64,000 bases of DNA, from positions 144,455-208,454 of the forward strand of contig NZ_MAFC01000023.1 of assembly GCF_002013465.1 (NCBI RefSeq). The letters are read 5' to 3'. Shown one piece after another: positions 7,455 through 16,715 of this stretch. Every line of letters starts with the position of its first letter. Positions within the stretch are counted from its first letter, which is position 1. The DNA is from Mycobacterium sp. D16R12. Lineage in GTDB: Bacteria > Actinomycetota > Actinomycetes > Mycobacteriales > Mycobacteriaceae. Below the pieces are notes generated by a model. It had not been told where the DNA came from. It ran no database searches and saw only the letters and a program-made list of their open reading frames with translations. Both the position numbers and the translations under genes were made by a program.

Positions 7455-10400
7455 TCACCACAGGCTCTTGACCCAGTCAACAGCCTTGCTGGCAACACCG
7501 CTGCCTATCACGCCGCCAACAACGCCGCCGACGATCCCGCCCACGACGGTGCCAGCTCCAGGGACTACAGAGCCGATCGAGGCACCTATTTCGGCGCCGG
7601 CCCACGCCCCGGCCGCACCACCGGCCAAGTTGGCGCCAGCCTGCACTGTGTTCGCGCCAACAGTATTACCGTCTTGATGGAAGGCCTCGCCAAGCTGCAC
7701 CGCATCGACTACCAACCCAATGGGACGCGCGACCTTGCCGACGTCTTCGAGTGCTTGACCTGCTCCACGTAACAGCTTGTTGTCAGCGACGCGCTCACCG
7801 TCTTTAGCCGCCTGCGCAAGATTGCTCTTACTGGGGCCCTGCGCCCCGGCCTTGGACTCAACATCCAGGCGTTGAGCGTTGCGTGGATCGGCGGGATTAG
7901 GTTTGTCGGCCTGTATGTCGACGACACGCGAACCCGGCGCGGCTTTCTCACCGGGCTGCAGCGGAGTTCGTGCGCCGTCCTTGGTGACCTGCACCTCTTT
8001 GGTGACGTCGTAGCCTTGCGCTTGAAGGCGGTTGGCGATCGCATCTCGTGCGAGATTGCCGTTCTTGGTGGTGTACTTCTGTGGAACAAGCCCGGGAGCC
8101 TTGCTGACACCGCCAGCAGGTGCAGGATTTATCCTCGGTGCCACCTCAATCCCATGGCCCTTAAGGGCGTCAACCAAGCTCTGGCTAAATCCGCCTTGGT
8201 TGGTCCACGGGCTCACTGTCGACTCCCAACGCACTGTCAGAAGCGGATTGTTGACCAGCGTCTTGTATCCAGCATGCTTCCAACCCTGCGCGATACCAGT
8301 AGCACTGGTCGACGAAACTGGGTTGGCTGAGGCCTGCTCGACAACGTCATTGGTGAAACGATCAGCATCAGTGGGGCTGCGCTGCGCCAACACCGACCCA
8401 ATATCTGTGAAGGCGGTATTCGCTTGCGAAGGGTCCTGGCCCATGGCGTCGACAACCATGCTGGCGAGTGAGCGGGTATCTACCACGCCGCTGTTCGGAT
8501 CGGTAGCCGCGTTGACGAGATCGGTGCTATTAGTGGCCCTGGACAAGGCATCTGGAATTGCCGCCGCGTCATCAAGTCCAGATGCGGAATCAACCGGCAT
8601 CCCGCCAGCACCCAAGCTACTCACCGAATTGACCGCGCCGGCTCCTTGAGAGGTGAGTTGGGAGCCTTGCCCCACAAGGTCGGTGACCTGTGATGCTTGG
8701 TCGTTGAGCTGCGTGAACTGCTCGGCCTGGGGTTTGAGTTGCGGATTGACATCGCCGACTGTTTGAGCGACTTGATCGGCTTCCTTCTGAGCGGTTTTCA
8801 CGATCTGGCTGCCCGCATTGACAGCGTCGGCCGTGCCCTGGATGCCCTGAGCAGCGCCCTGCACCAGCGTGATCGCATCCTGCGGATTCACCGCACCGGA
8901 CTGCGCCGAGGAAGCCAACGAGGCGCCGGCCTGGGCGGCCGAGCCGAAGCCCTGGGCGGCCTGCCCAGATGATTGCCCGATCTGCTGACCCGACTGCACA
9001 TATGTCTGAATATCGCCCGGAAGCCCCTGCACCGCTTGCGATGCATCCTGCCCAAGCGCCTCGGTGTCCGGCCCTTGCTGTTCATCTTGCTTGCGGCGGC
9101 GCGTTGACGCCGCACCCAATAGCAGCGCGGTCAGATCGTTATCGCCGGACTGCTGGTCGCTATCCCGTTGATCGTCCTTGTCGTCCTTTTTCTTGTCCTT
9201 CGACGGGAACTTCGGCAGCTGCTGCTGCTTGTTCTGCTTCTGCTGTTGCAGCTGCTTGGTGAGATCGTCCAGACGCTGACGATCCTGGCCGGACTGCTGC
9301 TGCCGATCTTGCAGCTGACGTGTCAAGTCATCGATTTTCTGTTGATCCGACGACTGATTCGGCTGCTGCCCAGAGTTCTGCTGCCCCGGCTGTTGCGGTT
9401 GTTGCGCGGGCTGCTGCACGCCCTGATTCGGTTGCCCACCTTGCGATCCCGTATTAGTGCCAGGGTTGGCTTGTCCACCGTTGTACTCCGGATTCGGCGT
9501 ACCGGGCCCTTGGGTGTAGGGGGTGGCGTTCTGATAGTTCGGGATCTGCTCACCATGTGCTGCGCGCTGCCACGAACCGTCAGCGTTCTGTCCGGGTTGC
9601 AATCCCTGCTGCGCAGAACCGCTGTTGTTTGGGCTTGAGGCGTTCGCGCCCCGACTCGGCTGCTGGTTATAGATGCTGATGCCGTTGTTCTGGTCCAGAC
9701 TCGGCGTGCTCGAGTTGGAGCCCTGGTAGTCGGGCGTCTGATTCGGCATCTGAGGCGGCTGGAACATCTGCCCACCCCCAGGCGGACCGTCATTACCGCC
9801 GGGGCTACCGCCGCAATCCGGCGGGCACGCGGCATGAGCCTGCGGCACCGTGGCCGGGGTAAACCAACCCAAGCCCAGACCGCCTGCGGAAAACATCAGC
9901 ACCGCAACGACGCCCGCGGTCGCGCTTGCCTTCTGTGAACCATCCGCAGCCCACCTGTACAGGCCAGCAAGACCGTTCCATAGACCGGCATTCGAATACA
10001 CCGCCACCACAAGCATGACCGTGATCGCGCCTGCTGCGGTCAGGAGCTGCGGTCCAAACACCACCGGTGTCAATGTGGGGGCAAGCCAGGTTGCGAGCAC
10101 GATCAAGCCCGCCGAGCCTGCCACCAAGGCGCCCACCAGACCCGGATGCCAGCTCCGGCTATCTTGCTGGCCGGCACGTCCTTGCCGAGCTCGCACACCG
10201 GCAAAACCGGCATCAACTAACGCCTCTCGGGCAAGCCCGAACAAATACCGGCCCCCGGTGAACAGCGCGGCACCCGACACGACTGCCACGAGTAGCTGAC
10301 CCGCACCCATCCCGATCGACCACGTGCCCTGTCCTGTCGCTGACGCCCACCAGGTGAGATAACCACCCCGGAAAACCCACCATGTGCCAACAGCACCTGC

Positions 10401-10757
10401 AAGCAGGCTCAGGGCGGCGAGTACCGCCCGCGTCGGCTCTCCGACTCGAGTCTCGACCGCACTGAACATCGCCGAAATGATCGGCTGGCGCCCCCAAACA
10501 GCCAACTTGATCCCGCCGCTCAAAGCGATCAGCAGGATCAACAACTCAGCTGCCCAAACAAGCCAAGCTCCTACCCCTTCACCGACCCGATGAAGGGCGT
10601 GCAGCCCGGCGACGGCACCCGTTGCGACGATCACACCCGCGATCCCCGCAGCGACCCGGCGACTCGTGACACCCGCCGACCAGTTCATTTTAGCGAACTC
10701 CCTATTGGTGAGAGAATCCGCCCTGACAATGGGCTTCTCGTCCAACTCTGCACGCAT
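7455..10757 (-). CDS. Large membrane-anchored polymorphic toxin-like protein with nuclease-like C-terminal domain
   Basis: 1100 aa. ATG 10757 is chosen because GGAGGGG stands six bases before it. Layout: residues about 25-300 hold several transmembrane helices; about 310-520 is a Pro/Gly/Asn/Gln-rich linker; about 480-545 is strongly Gln-rich and coiled-coil-like; about 560-850 is Ala/Ser/Gln-rich helical; about 890-990 is a compact domain; about 1035-1095 is a Gly-zipper hydrophobic tail (GGIVGGVVGGVIGSGVA). In the compact domain an N-terminal helix is followed by EVQV, then VVD with Asp947, then VESKAG with Glu967 and Lys969. This matches the PD-(D/E)xK nuclease core seen in Tox-REase families. 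The domain assignment is by eye; toxicity is not shown. Confidence 0.72.
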   Translation of the reverse strand: MRAELDEKPIVRADSLTNREFAKMNWSAGVTSRRVAAGIAGVIVATGAVAGLHALHRVGEGVGAWLVWAAELLILLIALSGGIKLAVWGRQPIISAMFSAVETRVGEPTRAVLAALSLLAGAVGTWWVFRGGYLTWWASATGQGTWSIGMGAGQLLVAVVSGAALFTGGRYLFGLAREALVDAGFAGVRARQGRAGQQDSRSWHPGLVGALVAGSAGLIVLATWLAPTLTPVVFGPQLLTAAGAITVMLVVAVYSNAGLWNGLAGLYRWAADGSQKASATAGVVAVLMFSAGGLGLGWFTPATVPQAHAACPPDCGGSPGGNDGPPGGGQMFQPPQMPNQTPDYQGSNSSTPSLDQNNGISIYNQQPSRGANASSPNNSGSAQQGLQPGQNADGSWQRAAHGEQIPNYQNATPYTQGPGTPNPEYNGGQANPGTNTGSQGGQPNQGVQQPAQQPQQPGQQNSGQQPNQSSDQQKIDDLTRQLQDRQQQSGQDRQRLDDLTKQLQQQKQNKQQQLPKFPSKDKKKDDKDDQRDSDQQSGDNDLTALLLGAASTRRRKQDEQQGPDTEALGQDASQAVQGLPGDIQTYVQSGQQIGQSSGQAAQGFGSAAQAGASLASSAQSGAVNPQDAITLVQGAAQGIQGTADAVNAGSQIVKTAQKEADQVAQTVGDVNPQLKPQAEQFTQLNDQASQVTDLVGQGSQLTSQGAGAVNSVSSLGAGGMPVDSASGLDDAAAIPDALSRATNSTDLVNAATDPNSGVVDTRSLASMVVDAMGQDPSQANTAFTDIGSVLAQRSPTDADRFTNDVVEQASANPVSSTSATGIAQGWKHAGYKTLVNNPLLTVRWESTVSPWTNQGGFSQSLVDALKGHGIEVAPRINPAPAGGVSKAPGLVPQKYTTKNGNLARDAIANRLQAQGYDVTKEVQVTKDGARTPLQPGEKAAPGSRVVDIQADKPNPADPRNAQRLDVESKAGAQGPSKSNLAQAAKDGERVADNKLLRGAGQALEDVGKVARPIGLVVDAVQLGEAFHQDGNTVGANTVQAGANLAGGAAGAWAGAEIGASIGSVVPGAGTVVGGIVGGVVGGVIGSGVASKAVDWVKSLW

Positions 10758-11216
10758 CACTGACCCCTCCAGCCATGTATGGCAACTAGTTAATGAGGAC
10801 AATACGCCTGCATATAACGACTGTCGAGACATGGGGCAAATACAACGAGCTGAGATCAACAACCTGGGATCTCGCCACCTATCAACCAGCACGGCGGATG
10901 GAACATCGACCAGATGGAGACAGCAGCAAATTCAAGATCATGGCAGGACGGAACAGGTAGCGACGGTCATGAATCCGGTACTGGCCGACTCAATGCTCAC
11001 CGTCGAGCTTCGCCCCGAGGAACGCCTAGTCCAACGGCATCGTCTATCGAAGGTTCCCAACCGTGGTGGACAACCACCCTGAAGACGCAACTTCTGACCC
11101 CATCTTGGGGCACCAGACGTCGACGCGGCACCCACCGACGACGACGTGGCTTGCCATCGAAATAGCAAGGGCCACTGCAACAAACGCGTTGAATGCGATC
11201 GAGCGCTAGCTCCGCG
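10758..11216. other. 459-nt spacer without a convincing gene
   Basis: It lies between the start of the toxin-like gene and the stop of the ECF transporter gene, so it should hold the toxin promoter (minus strand) and the 3' end of the transporter transcript. Short open frames exist on both strands, but none has a recognisable domain, good codon pattern or ribosome binding site. The first 120 nt upstream of the toxin gene are AT-rich, including a TATATG-like stretch near 10810-10820. I cannot assign a firm promoter. Confidence 0.5.
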
Positions 11217-12023
11217 CTACAGCACCTCGAACAACACGACGGCGGCCCCGATCGCGATGATGATCAGTAGCGCGACCGCATCACGCAGACCCGGCCGTGT
11301 CGGATGTGCCGCGATCTGCCCGGTACCACCGCGCGCGGTGATGGCATCCCCCATCTCGGAGGCACGTCGCAACGCGACGGTGATTGCCGCGGTGAGCATG
11401 TCGACTATCTCGGCCACCCATCTCAGCCCGCGCCTGCCCTCGCGAACCTGCGGCGGACGCAACCTGCGAGCCGCGATAAGTACCCGAAACTCGTCGGACA
11501 ACATGGGGAACGAGCGCAGCGCGAGCGCCAGGGTGGCGGCGCGCTCGTCAACCGGAATCCCGAAGACCTTCAACGGCCGCCCCAAGAGCGCCACGGCGGG
11601 CGCGATCTCGGAGACATTCGTCGTCCACGACACCATGGCTCCCGTACCGAGCAGCACAATCGCCACCGCGGTGGTGCGGGCCACCGCAAGCACACCGTGA
11701 AATCCGATAGTCATCCCGCCGATATGCCAGAAGGGCGGCCCGCCGCTGAAGAAGACCGTGAGACTGCCACCGATCACCAAGGCCACCATCCAGATCGGGA
11801 TGGTGGGCATCGCACCGCGCGGGATGTGGGCCAACCACGCGGTGAGGATCACCAGAGCCGCCACCGCGCCGATGGCCGTCCAAGTGGGGAACAGTGTCAA
11901 CAGCACCGAAATAAGGAAGACCGCAACAAGTTTGGTTCCGGCCCACAGCTCGTGGATCGGAGAGGTACCGGGGACCGGGCGCAGCAGTACCACCGGGCGG
12001 CGCGGCGCGCGTGTCGTCGTCAT
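11217..12023 (-). CDS. ECF transporter T component (EcfT/CbiQ family)
   Basis: 268 aa. It has about five membrane helices and the cytoplasmic T-component signature: two Ala-Arg-containing coupling helices, seen as AARRLRPP and ARGGTG. It couples the ATPases to the substrate-binding membrane subunit. ATG 12023 overlaps the stop of the upstream ATPase gene (ATGA), which decides the start; the longer open frame is ignored. Orthologue of Rv2325c by order and size. The substrate is unknown; vitamins or metal ions are typical of the class. Confidence 0.88.
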   Translation of the reverse strand: MTTTRAPRRPVVLLRPVPGTSPIHELWAGTKLVAVFLISVLLTLFPTWTAIGAVAALVILTAWLAHIPRGAMPTIPIWMVALVIGGSLTVFFSGGPPFWHIGGMTIGFHGVLAVARTTAVAIVLLGTGAMVSWTTNVSEIAPAVALLGRPLKVFGIPVDERAATLALALRSFPMLSDEFRVLIAARRLRPPQVREGRRGLRWVAEIVDMLTAAITVALRRASEMGDAITARGGTGQIAAHPTRPGLRDAVALLIIIAIGAAVVLFEVL

Positions 12024-14041
12024 GAGCGGTTCCCCAACCCCACCGATTCGGCCAGCAGCACCCCGGATTGCAGATGCACGGTCCGCGGACACAATTCCTG
12101 CATGCCATCGAAGTCGTGCGAGATGACCACGATGGTGAGCCTTTCCCGCTCGCGCACCTGAACCAGCAGCCGCAGCAGACCAGCCTGCGACTCGGCGTCC
12201 AGACCCGCGAGCGGCTCATCGAGAATCAGGGCACGCGGTGAACGCGCCAACAGCCCGGCCAGCACCACGCGGCGCATCTGACCTCCGCTGAGCTGATCGA
12301 TGGGGCGCTTGAGCAGGTCCGCCTCCAGCCCGACACTGGCGAGGGCGCGCACCACTCGGTCGGTATCACGGACAGAAAACCCTGCCGCCGAGGATATTTC
12401 GTAGTCGACGCGGCTACGCAGCAGCTGCAGGCGAGCGGCCTGGAAACTGATGGCCACCGACCCCACCTGATCGGACACCGGCTTGCCATCCAGTAGACAC
12501 TGCCCCGAGGTTGGCTTGGTGAGCCCCGCCGCGATCCAGGCCAGCGTCGACTTTCCCGATCCATTGCCGCCATGGATCAGCACACCATCGCCCTCGTGCA
12601 CCGCCAGCGACACGTCATGCAAGGCCGTTTTCGCCCAGGGAGTTCCGCTGGCGTACTCGTGTGCGACGGAATCGAACTCGAGAACGACGGGCGACTCGAC
12701 ATCGGGTCGCGCGGCCGTGGCGGTGGGCACCGGCACGGTCTGTATCGCCGTGCGGGCCGTCTTGCCGTTGACCGCGCGCAGGGAGATCTCACGGTCCGCG
12801 GCGGCGGCCTCAGATTGAAAATGGGTGATGTGCACCACCGACATCCGGTGCTGCGCGGTGAGCCGTGACAGCACACCCAACAGGTCCTCGCGCCCCTTCG
12901 GGTCGACCATGCTGGTGATCTCGTCGGCCACCAATAGCGCGGGATCGCGCGCCAGGGCCGAGGCAACCGCCAGACGCTGCAGCTCTCCACCCGAGAGTGA
13001 GGAGGTGCTGTGCTGGCCCATCCCCTCCAGACCGACCTCGCGCAGCAGACCCTCGATATCGACGTCGTGATCGGCGGGCAGACCCCACACCACGTCGTCG
13101 GCGACCTTGGTGCCGAGCACCTGACTTTCCGGGTGCTGCATGACGATCGCGGTGCCGCCGATGGCGCCGAGCCCCACCGAACCCGGCCGATCGATCTCCC
13201 CCGATGTGGGTTCACGCCCGGCCAGGATGCGCATCAAGGTGCTCTTGCCCGATCCGTTGGGACCGGTGATCGCGACATGCTCGCCGACCTCGATGCTCAT
13301 CGAAAGCGGCGCCAGCGCATCGGATTCACCACGCGGATAGCGGAATCGCACATCCCGCAGGCGCGCGGGCACCGGACCCACCGCACCCGTAGGCGTCGGC
13401 GGATCGAGCTGGTGCACATCGGGAATCACCGCCAGGCGATGGATCACGCGCGAGAGTACCCACCAGCCAAACAGTGCGTTGAACAGCACGAAGACGAAGA
13501 CGATGCCACCGATGAACCACACCCAGTTGCGTATCGCGAAGTCGATCGCGCTCGTCGCGTTCACACCCACGGCTTCCAAGTGCGGAAGGTGAGCGATCAT
13601 CTTGAACAGGCCCTCCAGCGAGGCGCGCAGCGCGTCGAAGAGCAGGTTGCGCATGCGGTCCAGCAGGGCCAGCGCACCGACCGCCAGCGCCGCAATGATC
13701 GCGCTGCAGATGACTCCGAGCACCGTCAGCAGGGGCATGCCGTGTCCGCGTCGGCGCACCACGCCGGTGAGGCCACCGATGTACACGCAATTGGCCATGG
13801 CGATGAGACCGCCGAGCCCGGCCAACAGGAAGGCAATGACGCCGCCGGCCACGGCGGCAGCAAGCAGCACGCGGACGCGGTAGCGATATCCGAGCAGGCC
13901 CATGGGTACGGCGCCGAGTAGTTGCACGGCACCCAAAATCGGCAGGGCGACCCCGACGATGACCATGGCGGCGGTGAGCGCGGCCATGACGGCCGCTTGA
14001 GCCAGTTCATCGGGTTTCAGGGGCACCCTGGTGAAATTCAC
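12020..14041 (-). CDS. ECF-type transporter: membrane S-like domain fused to two ATPase domains
   Basis: 673 aa. Residues about 1-200 are hydrophobic with six or so helices. Two ABC ATPase domains follow: first with GPNGSGKST, LSGGE and LLVADE; second with GGNGSGKST, LSGGQ and ALILDE. So one polypeptide supplies the membrane component and both ATPases, with EcfT from the next gene completing the transporter. This is the architecture of Rv2326c. The N-terminal domain may be the substrate-binding component, but its specificity cannot be read. The start is ATG 14041. Confidence 0.88.
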   Translation of the reverse strand: MNFTRVPLKPDELAQAAVMAALTAAMVIVGVALPILGAVQLLGAVPMGLLGYRYRVRVLLAAAVAGGVIAFLLAGLGGLIAMANCVYIGGLTGVVRRRGHGMPLLTVLGVICSAIIAALAVGALALLDRMRNLLFDALRASLEGLFKMIAHLPHLEAVGVNATSAIDFAIRNWVWFIGGIVFVFVLFNALFGWWVLSRVIHRLAVIPDVHQLDPPTPTGAVGPVPARLRDVRFRYPRGESDALAPLSMSIEVGEHVAITGPNGSGKSTLMRILAGREPTSGEIDRPGSVGLGAIGGTAIVMQHPESQVLGTKVADDVVWGLPADHDVDIEGLLREVGLEGMGQHSTSSLSGGELQRLAVASALARDPALLVADEITSMVDPKGREDLLGVLSRLTAQHRMSVVHITHFQSEAAAADREISLRAVNGKTARTAIQTVPVPTATAARPDVESPVVLEFDSVAHEYASGTPWAKTALHDVSLAVHEGDGVLIHGGNGSGKSTLAWIAAGLTKPTSGQCLLDGKPVSDQVGSVAISFQAARLQLLRSRVDYEISSAAGFSVRDTDRVVRALASVGLEADLLKRPIDQLSGGQMRRVVLAGLLARSPRALILDEPLAGLDAESQAGLLRLLVQVRERERLTIVVISHDFDGMQELCPRTVHLQSGVLLAESVGLGNRS

Positions 14042-14105
14042 TTCAACAATTCTGCCAGCAGGTTTGCCCGCTCTCAGGACATTCTCAGCTTCGCCCGGCG
14101 CACCG

Positions 14106-14837
14106 CTAATTCACTGCGACGCCGATCAGATGACCTATCACGTAGGTGGCACCGATAGCGATGGCACCAAATGTCAACTGCCGCAAAGCACTCAGCCACG
14201 GGGCCCGTGCCGTGAAGCGCCCGGCGACCCATCCGGCGATCACCAGACCCACTCCTCCGCAGACCAGACCGGCCAGAAGTGACGCGAATCCCAGCAGGAA
14301 TGGGATCAGCGGCACCACCGCACCCACCGAGAATGTCACGAACGAAGAGATCGCAGCCACCCACGGTGACGGCGTCTCGTTGGGATTGATGCCGAGCTCT
14401 CGGGTGAGGTGAATCGTCACCGCAGTGTTCTCGTCCTGGTGGATCTCGTCGGCGGCCGCGGTCGCCGTCTGCGGCGAGAGCCCGATATCGCCGAGCATGG
14501 CGATGAGCTCCCGCTTCTCGGCATCGGGGTGCAGCTGAATGGCACGGCGTTCCACGCTCGCCTCATGCTCGATCTGCGAATTGGACGTCGATACCGACGT
14601 GAATTCGCCCAGCGCCATCGAGAACGCACCCGCCACCAGGCTGGCGACCCCGGTCAACACGATCGCCTGCGTGTCGAGCCCGCTGGCACCCACACCGGCG
14701 ACCAAAGCCGTGTTGGTAACCAGGCCGTCCATGGCGCCGAACGTGGCCGCACGCAACCATCCCCCGGACACGTCTGGGTGCGTGTGGTCAAATTCATGCG
14801 GTAGTTCGGCAGATCCCGCAGAGCCGTCGAGTGCCAC
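14106..14837 (-). CDS. VIT1/CCC1-family divalent metal (iron/manganese) transporter
   Basis: 243 aa, five predicted helices. The N-terminal half has the family pattern: GAMDGLVTNTALVAGV in helix 1 and GAFSMALGEFTSVSTSNSQ in helix 2. Between helices 2 and 3 is a cytoplasmic Glu/His-rich helical region (IEHEASVERRAIQLHPDAEK) of the kind that binds metal in this family. It probably exports or sequesters Fe(II)/Mn(II) across the cytoplasmic membrane. It starts at GTG 14837; a TAGATT box eight bases upstream suggests leaderless transcription. It is divergent from the lipoprotein gene at 14897. Confidence 0.85.
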   Translation of the reverse strand: MALDGSAGSAELPHEFDHTHPDVSGGWLRAATFGAMDGLVTNTALVAGVGASGLDTQAIVLTGVASLVAGAFSMALGEFTSVSTSNSQIEHEASVERRAIQLHPDAEKRELIAMLGDIGLSPQTATAAADEIHQDENTAVTIHLTRELGINPNETPSPWVAAISSFVTFSVGAVVPLIPFLLGFASLLAGLVCGGVGLVIAGWVAGRFTARAPWLSALRQLTFGAIAIGATYVIGHLIGVAVN

Positions 14838-14896
14838 GATGAATGAATCTACTTCCAGGTTGCTGAAAACGCACTGCTCAGAGGGGAATTACCGAT

Positions 14897-15613
14897 ATGA
14901 AGCGTTCACTGACTGTTTTCGGCACCGCGGTGTTGGCTGGCGGGCTGATGCTTGCGTGTTCGAGCAATGACAAGAAGGACGAGTCCGCGAGCTCTTCGGC
15001 CAGCAGCAGCGCAACCACTCCCGCGGTGGCCGCTAGCAGCTTCGACATCGCCAAGATCGACGCCATCAAGGACCAGTTCCCCGCCGGGTACACCGTCGAG
15101 GTACAGCCCAAGACCACGGTGACCCAAGAGATGCTCGATCAGATGAAGGGCATCTTCGACAAGGCCACCTTCACCCCGCAGGAATGCGCCGACAAGATGC
15201 TGGGCGCCTTCCCCCAGGTGACCGGTACGTCCATGCAGGGTGTTACCGGCGCCAAGGGCAACGGCGACCCGATGTCCAAGACGATGATCATCGCCGCGGC
15301 CATGGAGACGGTCAGCGCGATCCCCGAGGACACCACCGGCGGAGCGTGCGACAAGTTCAGCCTCTCGATCGCCGGCATGGCCGAGGGCACCGGCGAGAAG
15401 ATCGACGCGCCTGCCATCGATGGCGTGAAGACGACGGGTACCTCAACGAACATCAAGATCAGCGCGCCCGGCATGGAGAAGGAGATGGTGCAGATCGCCT
15501 ACTCCGCTCAGCTCGATGACCACCACGCCGTGTCGGTGTCCGGGATGGGTGATGTCGACCGCAACGAGCTGTCCGACGTCTTCGTGAAGGCCGTCAACGC
15601 CGTTAAGGGATAG
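14897..15613 (+). CDS. DUF5642-type exported lipoprotein
   Basis: 238 aa. The signal peptide ends in LMLAC, so Cys21 is the likely lipidation site. A Ser/Ala-rich linker follows, then a globular domain opening with FDIAKIDAIKDQFPAGYTVE, the pattern of mycobacterial DUF5642 lipoproteins. The ribosome binding site GAGGGG lies upstream of ATG 14897. Function unknown; it should sit on the outer face of the membrane. Its 3' end overlaps the convergent small secreted gene by 11 nt. Confidence 0.8.
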   Translation: MKRSLTVFGTAVLAGGLMLACSSNDKKDESASSSASSSATTPAVAASSFDIAKIDAIKDQFPAGYTVEVQPKTTVTQEMLDQMKGIFDKATFTPQECADKMLGAFPQVTGTSMQGVTGAKGNGDPMSKTMIIAAAMETVSAIPEDTTGGACDKFSLSIAGMAEGTGEKIDAPAIDGVKTTGTSTNIKISAPGMEKEMVQIAYSAQLDDHHAVSVSGMGDVDRNELSDVFVKAVNAVKG

Positions 15614-15872
15614 GCCGTACCGGGATGCCCGCCCCGGCAGCAAGGGGCGGGTACCCGGGCGCTCCCCAGTACCCGCCGGGCGGGTAGTAGCCGTAGCCAT
15701 ACCAGGCAGAGCTGGGCACACCCTCGCATTTGGTGGTACCTCCGGCAGAGGCGCAGACGGTGGCCTGCGCGGTGCCGGTCGCGGGACTGGGCAAGATCAA
15801 TGGCGCTGAAGCCAGAGCTCCGACAATGAGTGCCGAGCAGAGAGTTCGCGCCACATTTCGTGGTCGCTTCAT
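15603..15872 (-). CDS. Small secreted protein, Tyr/Gly/Pro-rich tail
   Basis: 89 aa. The N-terminus is a clear signal peptide (Arg-rich start, hydrophobic core LIVGALASAPLIL, then ATGTAQA). The mature part is short, with a cysteine pair (CASAGGTTKC) and a YGYGYYPPGGYWGAPGYPP tail. No family recognised. Such tails occur in small exported mycobacterial proteins of unknown role. The gene overlaps the lipoprotein gene on the opposite strand at the 3' end. Confidence 0.65.
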   Translation of the reverse strand: MKRPRNVARTLCSALIVGALASAPLILPSPATGTAQATVCASAGGTTKCEGVPSSAWYGYGYYPPGGYWGAPGYPPLAAGAGIPVRPIP

Positions 15873-15932
15873 GTTTCCAGGATAGCTCTGGACTCGTGCG
15901 CTGAACGCGGCGTTGACGTGACGCTGGTTCGC

Positions 15933-16391
15933 CTAGAAGGCCGCGTCGGACAGGCTGCTGCCCGTTGGCCGCTTCATGCCGTCCAGGTCCTCACCTGCCT
16001 GCCCGTAGATCCAGAAGATGACCCGGCTGACGAGGTGCAGCAGGACCCGCTGCTCCGGATCCTGCGTGTCGACGCCATAGATGTTGGTGACCGCCGACGT
16101 ACCGCAGCCACGCTCGTACAGCTCGCCGGTCAACCGCCAATGCGTACCGGGTCCATCGCCCTTGGGCGCGAAGGAATCAACCGAGATCAATTCGCCCGCC
16201 GCCAATTCCACGACGTGACATTCCAGCGTCCCCGCGTATCCCGTCCCCACCGCCGGCACCGATCCGACGACAAACTTCGCGCCAAGCTCTGGGCGGAACC
16301 CCCGCACGCTCACCGGCCATTGGTCTGGATCGGTGATCGCGTCCCACACCTGCGTGCGCGGATGTTCGAACTCCCATATGGCGCGTACCAC
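15933..16391 (-). CDS. SRPBCC (START/AHSA1-like) superfamily protein
   Basis: 152 aa. A typical polyketide-cyclase/AHSA1 opening is visible (WEFEHPRTQVWDAITDPDQW), followed by alternating strands and a C-terminal amphipathic helix. These proteins bind hydrophobic ligands; no specific ligand or reaction can be named. It starts at GTG 16391. It stands alone, with no operon partner. Confidence 0.7.
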   Translation of the reverse strand: MVRAIWEFEHPRTQVWDAITDPDQWPVSVRGFRPELGAKFVVGSVPAVGTGYAGTLECHVVELAAGELISVDSFAPKGDGPGTHWRLTGELYERGCGTSAVTNIYGVDTQDPEQRVLLHLVSRVIFWIYGQAGEDLDGMKRPTGSSLSDAAF

Positions 16392-16715
16392 CTACTCCCC
16401 TTCCCCGGACAGCCCCCCGAAGGACGCCTACATGTGACCATCGGCTAGCAACCATGGCGAAGTAACCGTACTAGCAGTACCACCATTTCGCTACGCAACG
16501 GGGCTGGTTCGGCTCAGCTATCTCGATGCCGGGCTAAAGATCGTGGCATTGCCTGATAGCCACCAGCTAAACGCAGCCTTGATGATGGAGAACGTTGAGC
16601 CGAAAGATCCTCTGGTAACTAGATGCCTTCCGGCGTGCAGTTTTCAGAACGACCGTACATAATTTTCCCAGAGTTCAAGAATGCGGGATTAGCAAATAGA
16701 TGAGAGCATGGTGCG
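16392..16715. other. 324-nt spacer, no gene seen
   Basis: It separates two divergently read genes. I see no RNA gene, strong hairpin or conserved small frame here. It must hold the promoters of both neighbours. The stretch just before 16716 is AT-rich, which fits a promoter for the small plus-strand gene. Confidence 0.4.

Noticed and set aside
9150..9420. Short CAG/CTG-like repeats suggesting a microsatellite or CRISPR-like array
   Set aside because: They encode the Gln-rich linker in frame, with no regular repeat/spacer unit.
10914..11183. Short frames on both strands in the spacer before the toxin-like gene
   Set aside because: No ribosome binding site, domain or sensible composition; treated as non-coding.
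13010..13921. Long plus-strand open frame opposite the ECF ATPase gene
   Set aside because: It mirrors the coding frame of a clear ATPase; its translation is His/Arg/Asp-rich low-complexity with no domain.
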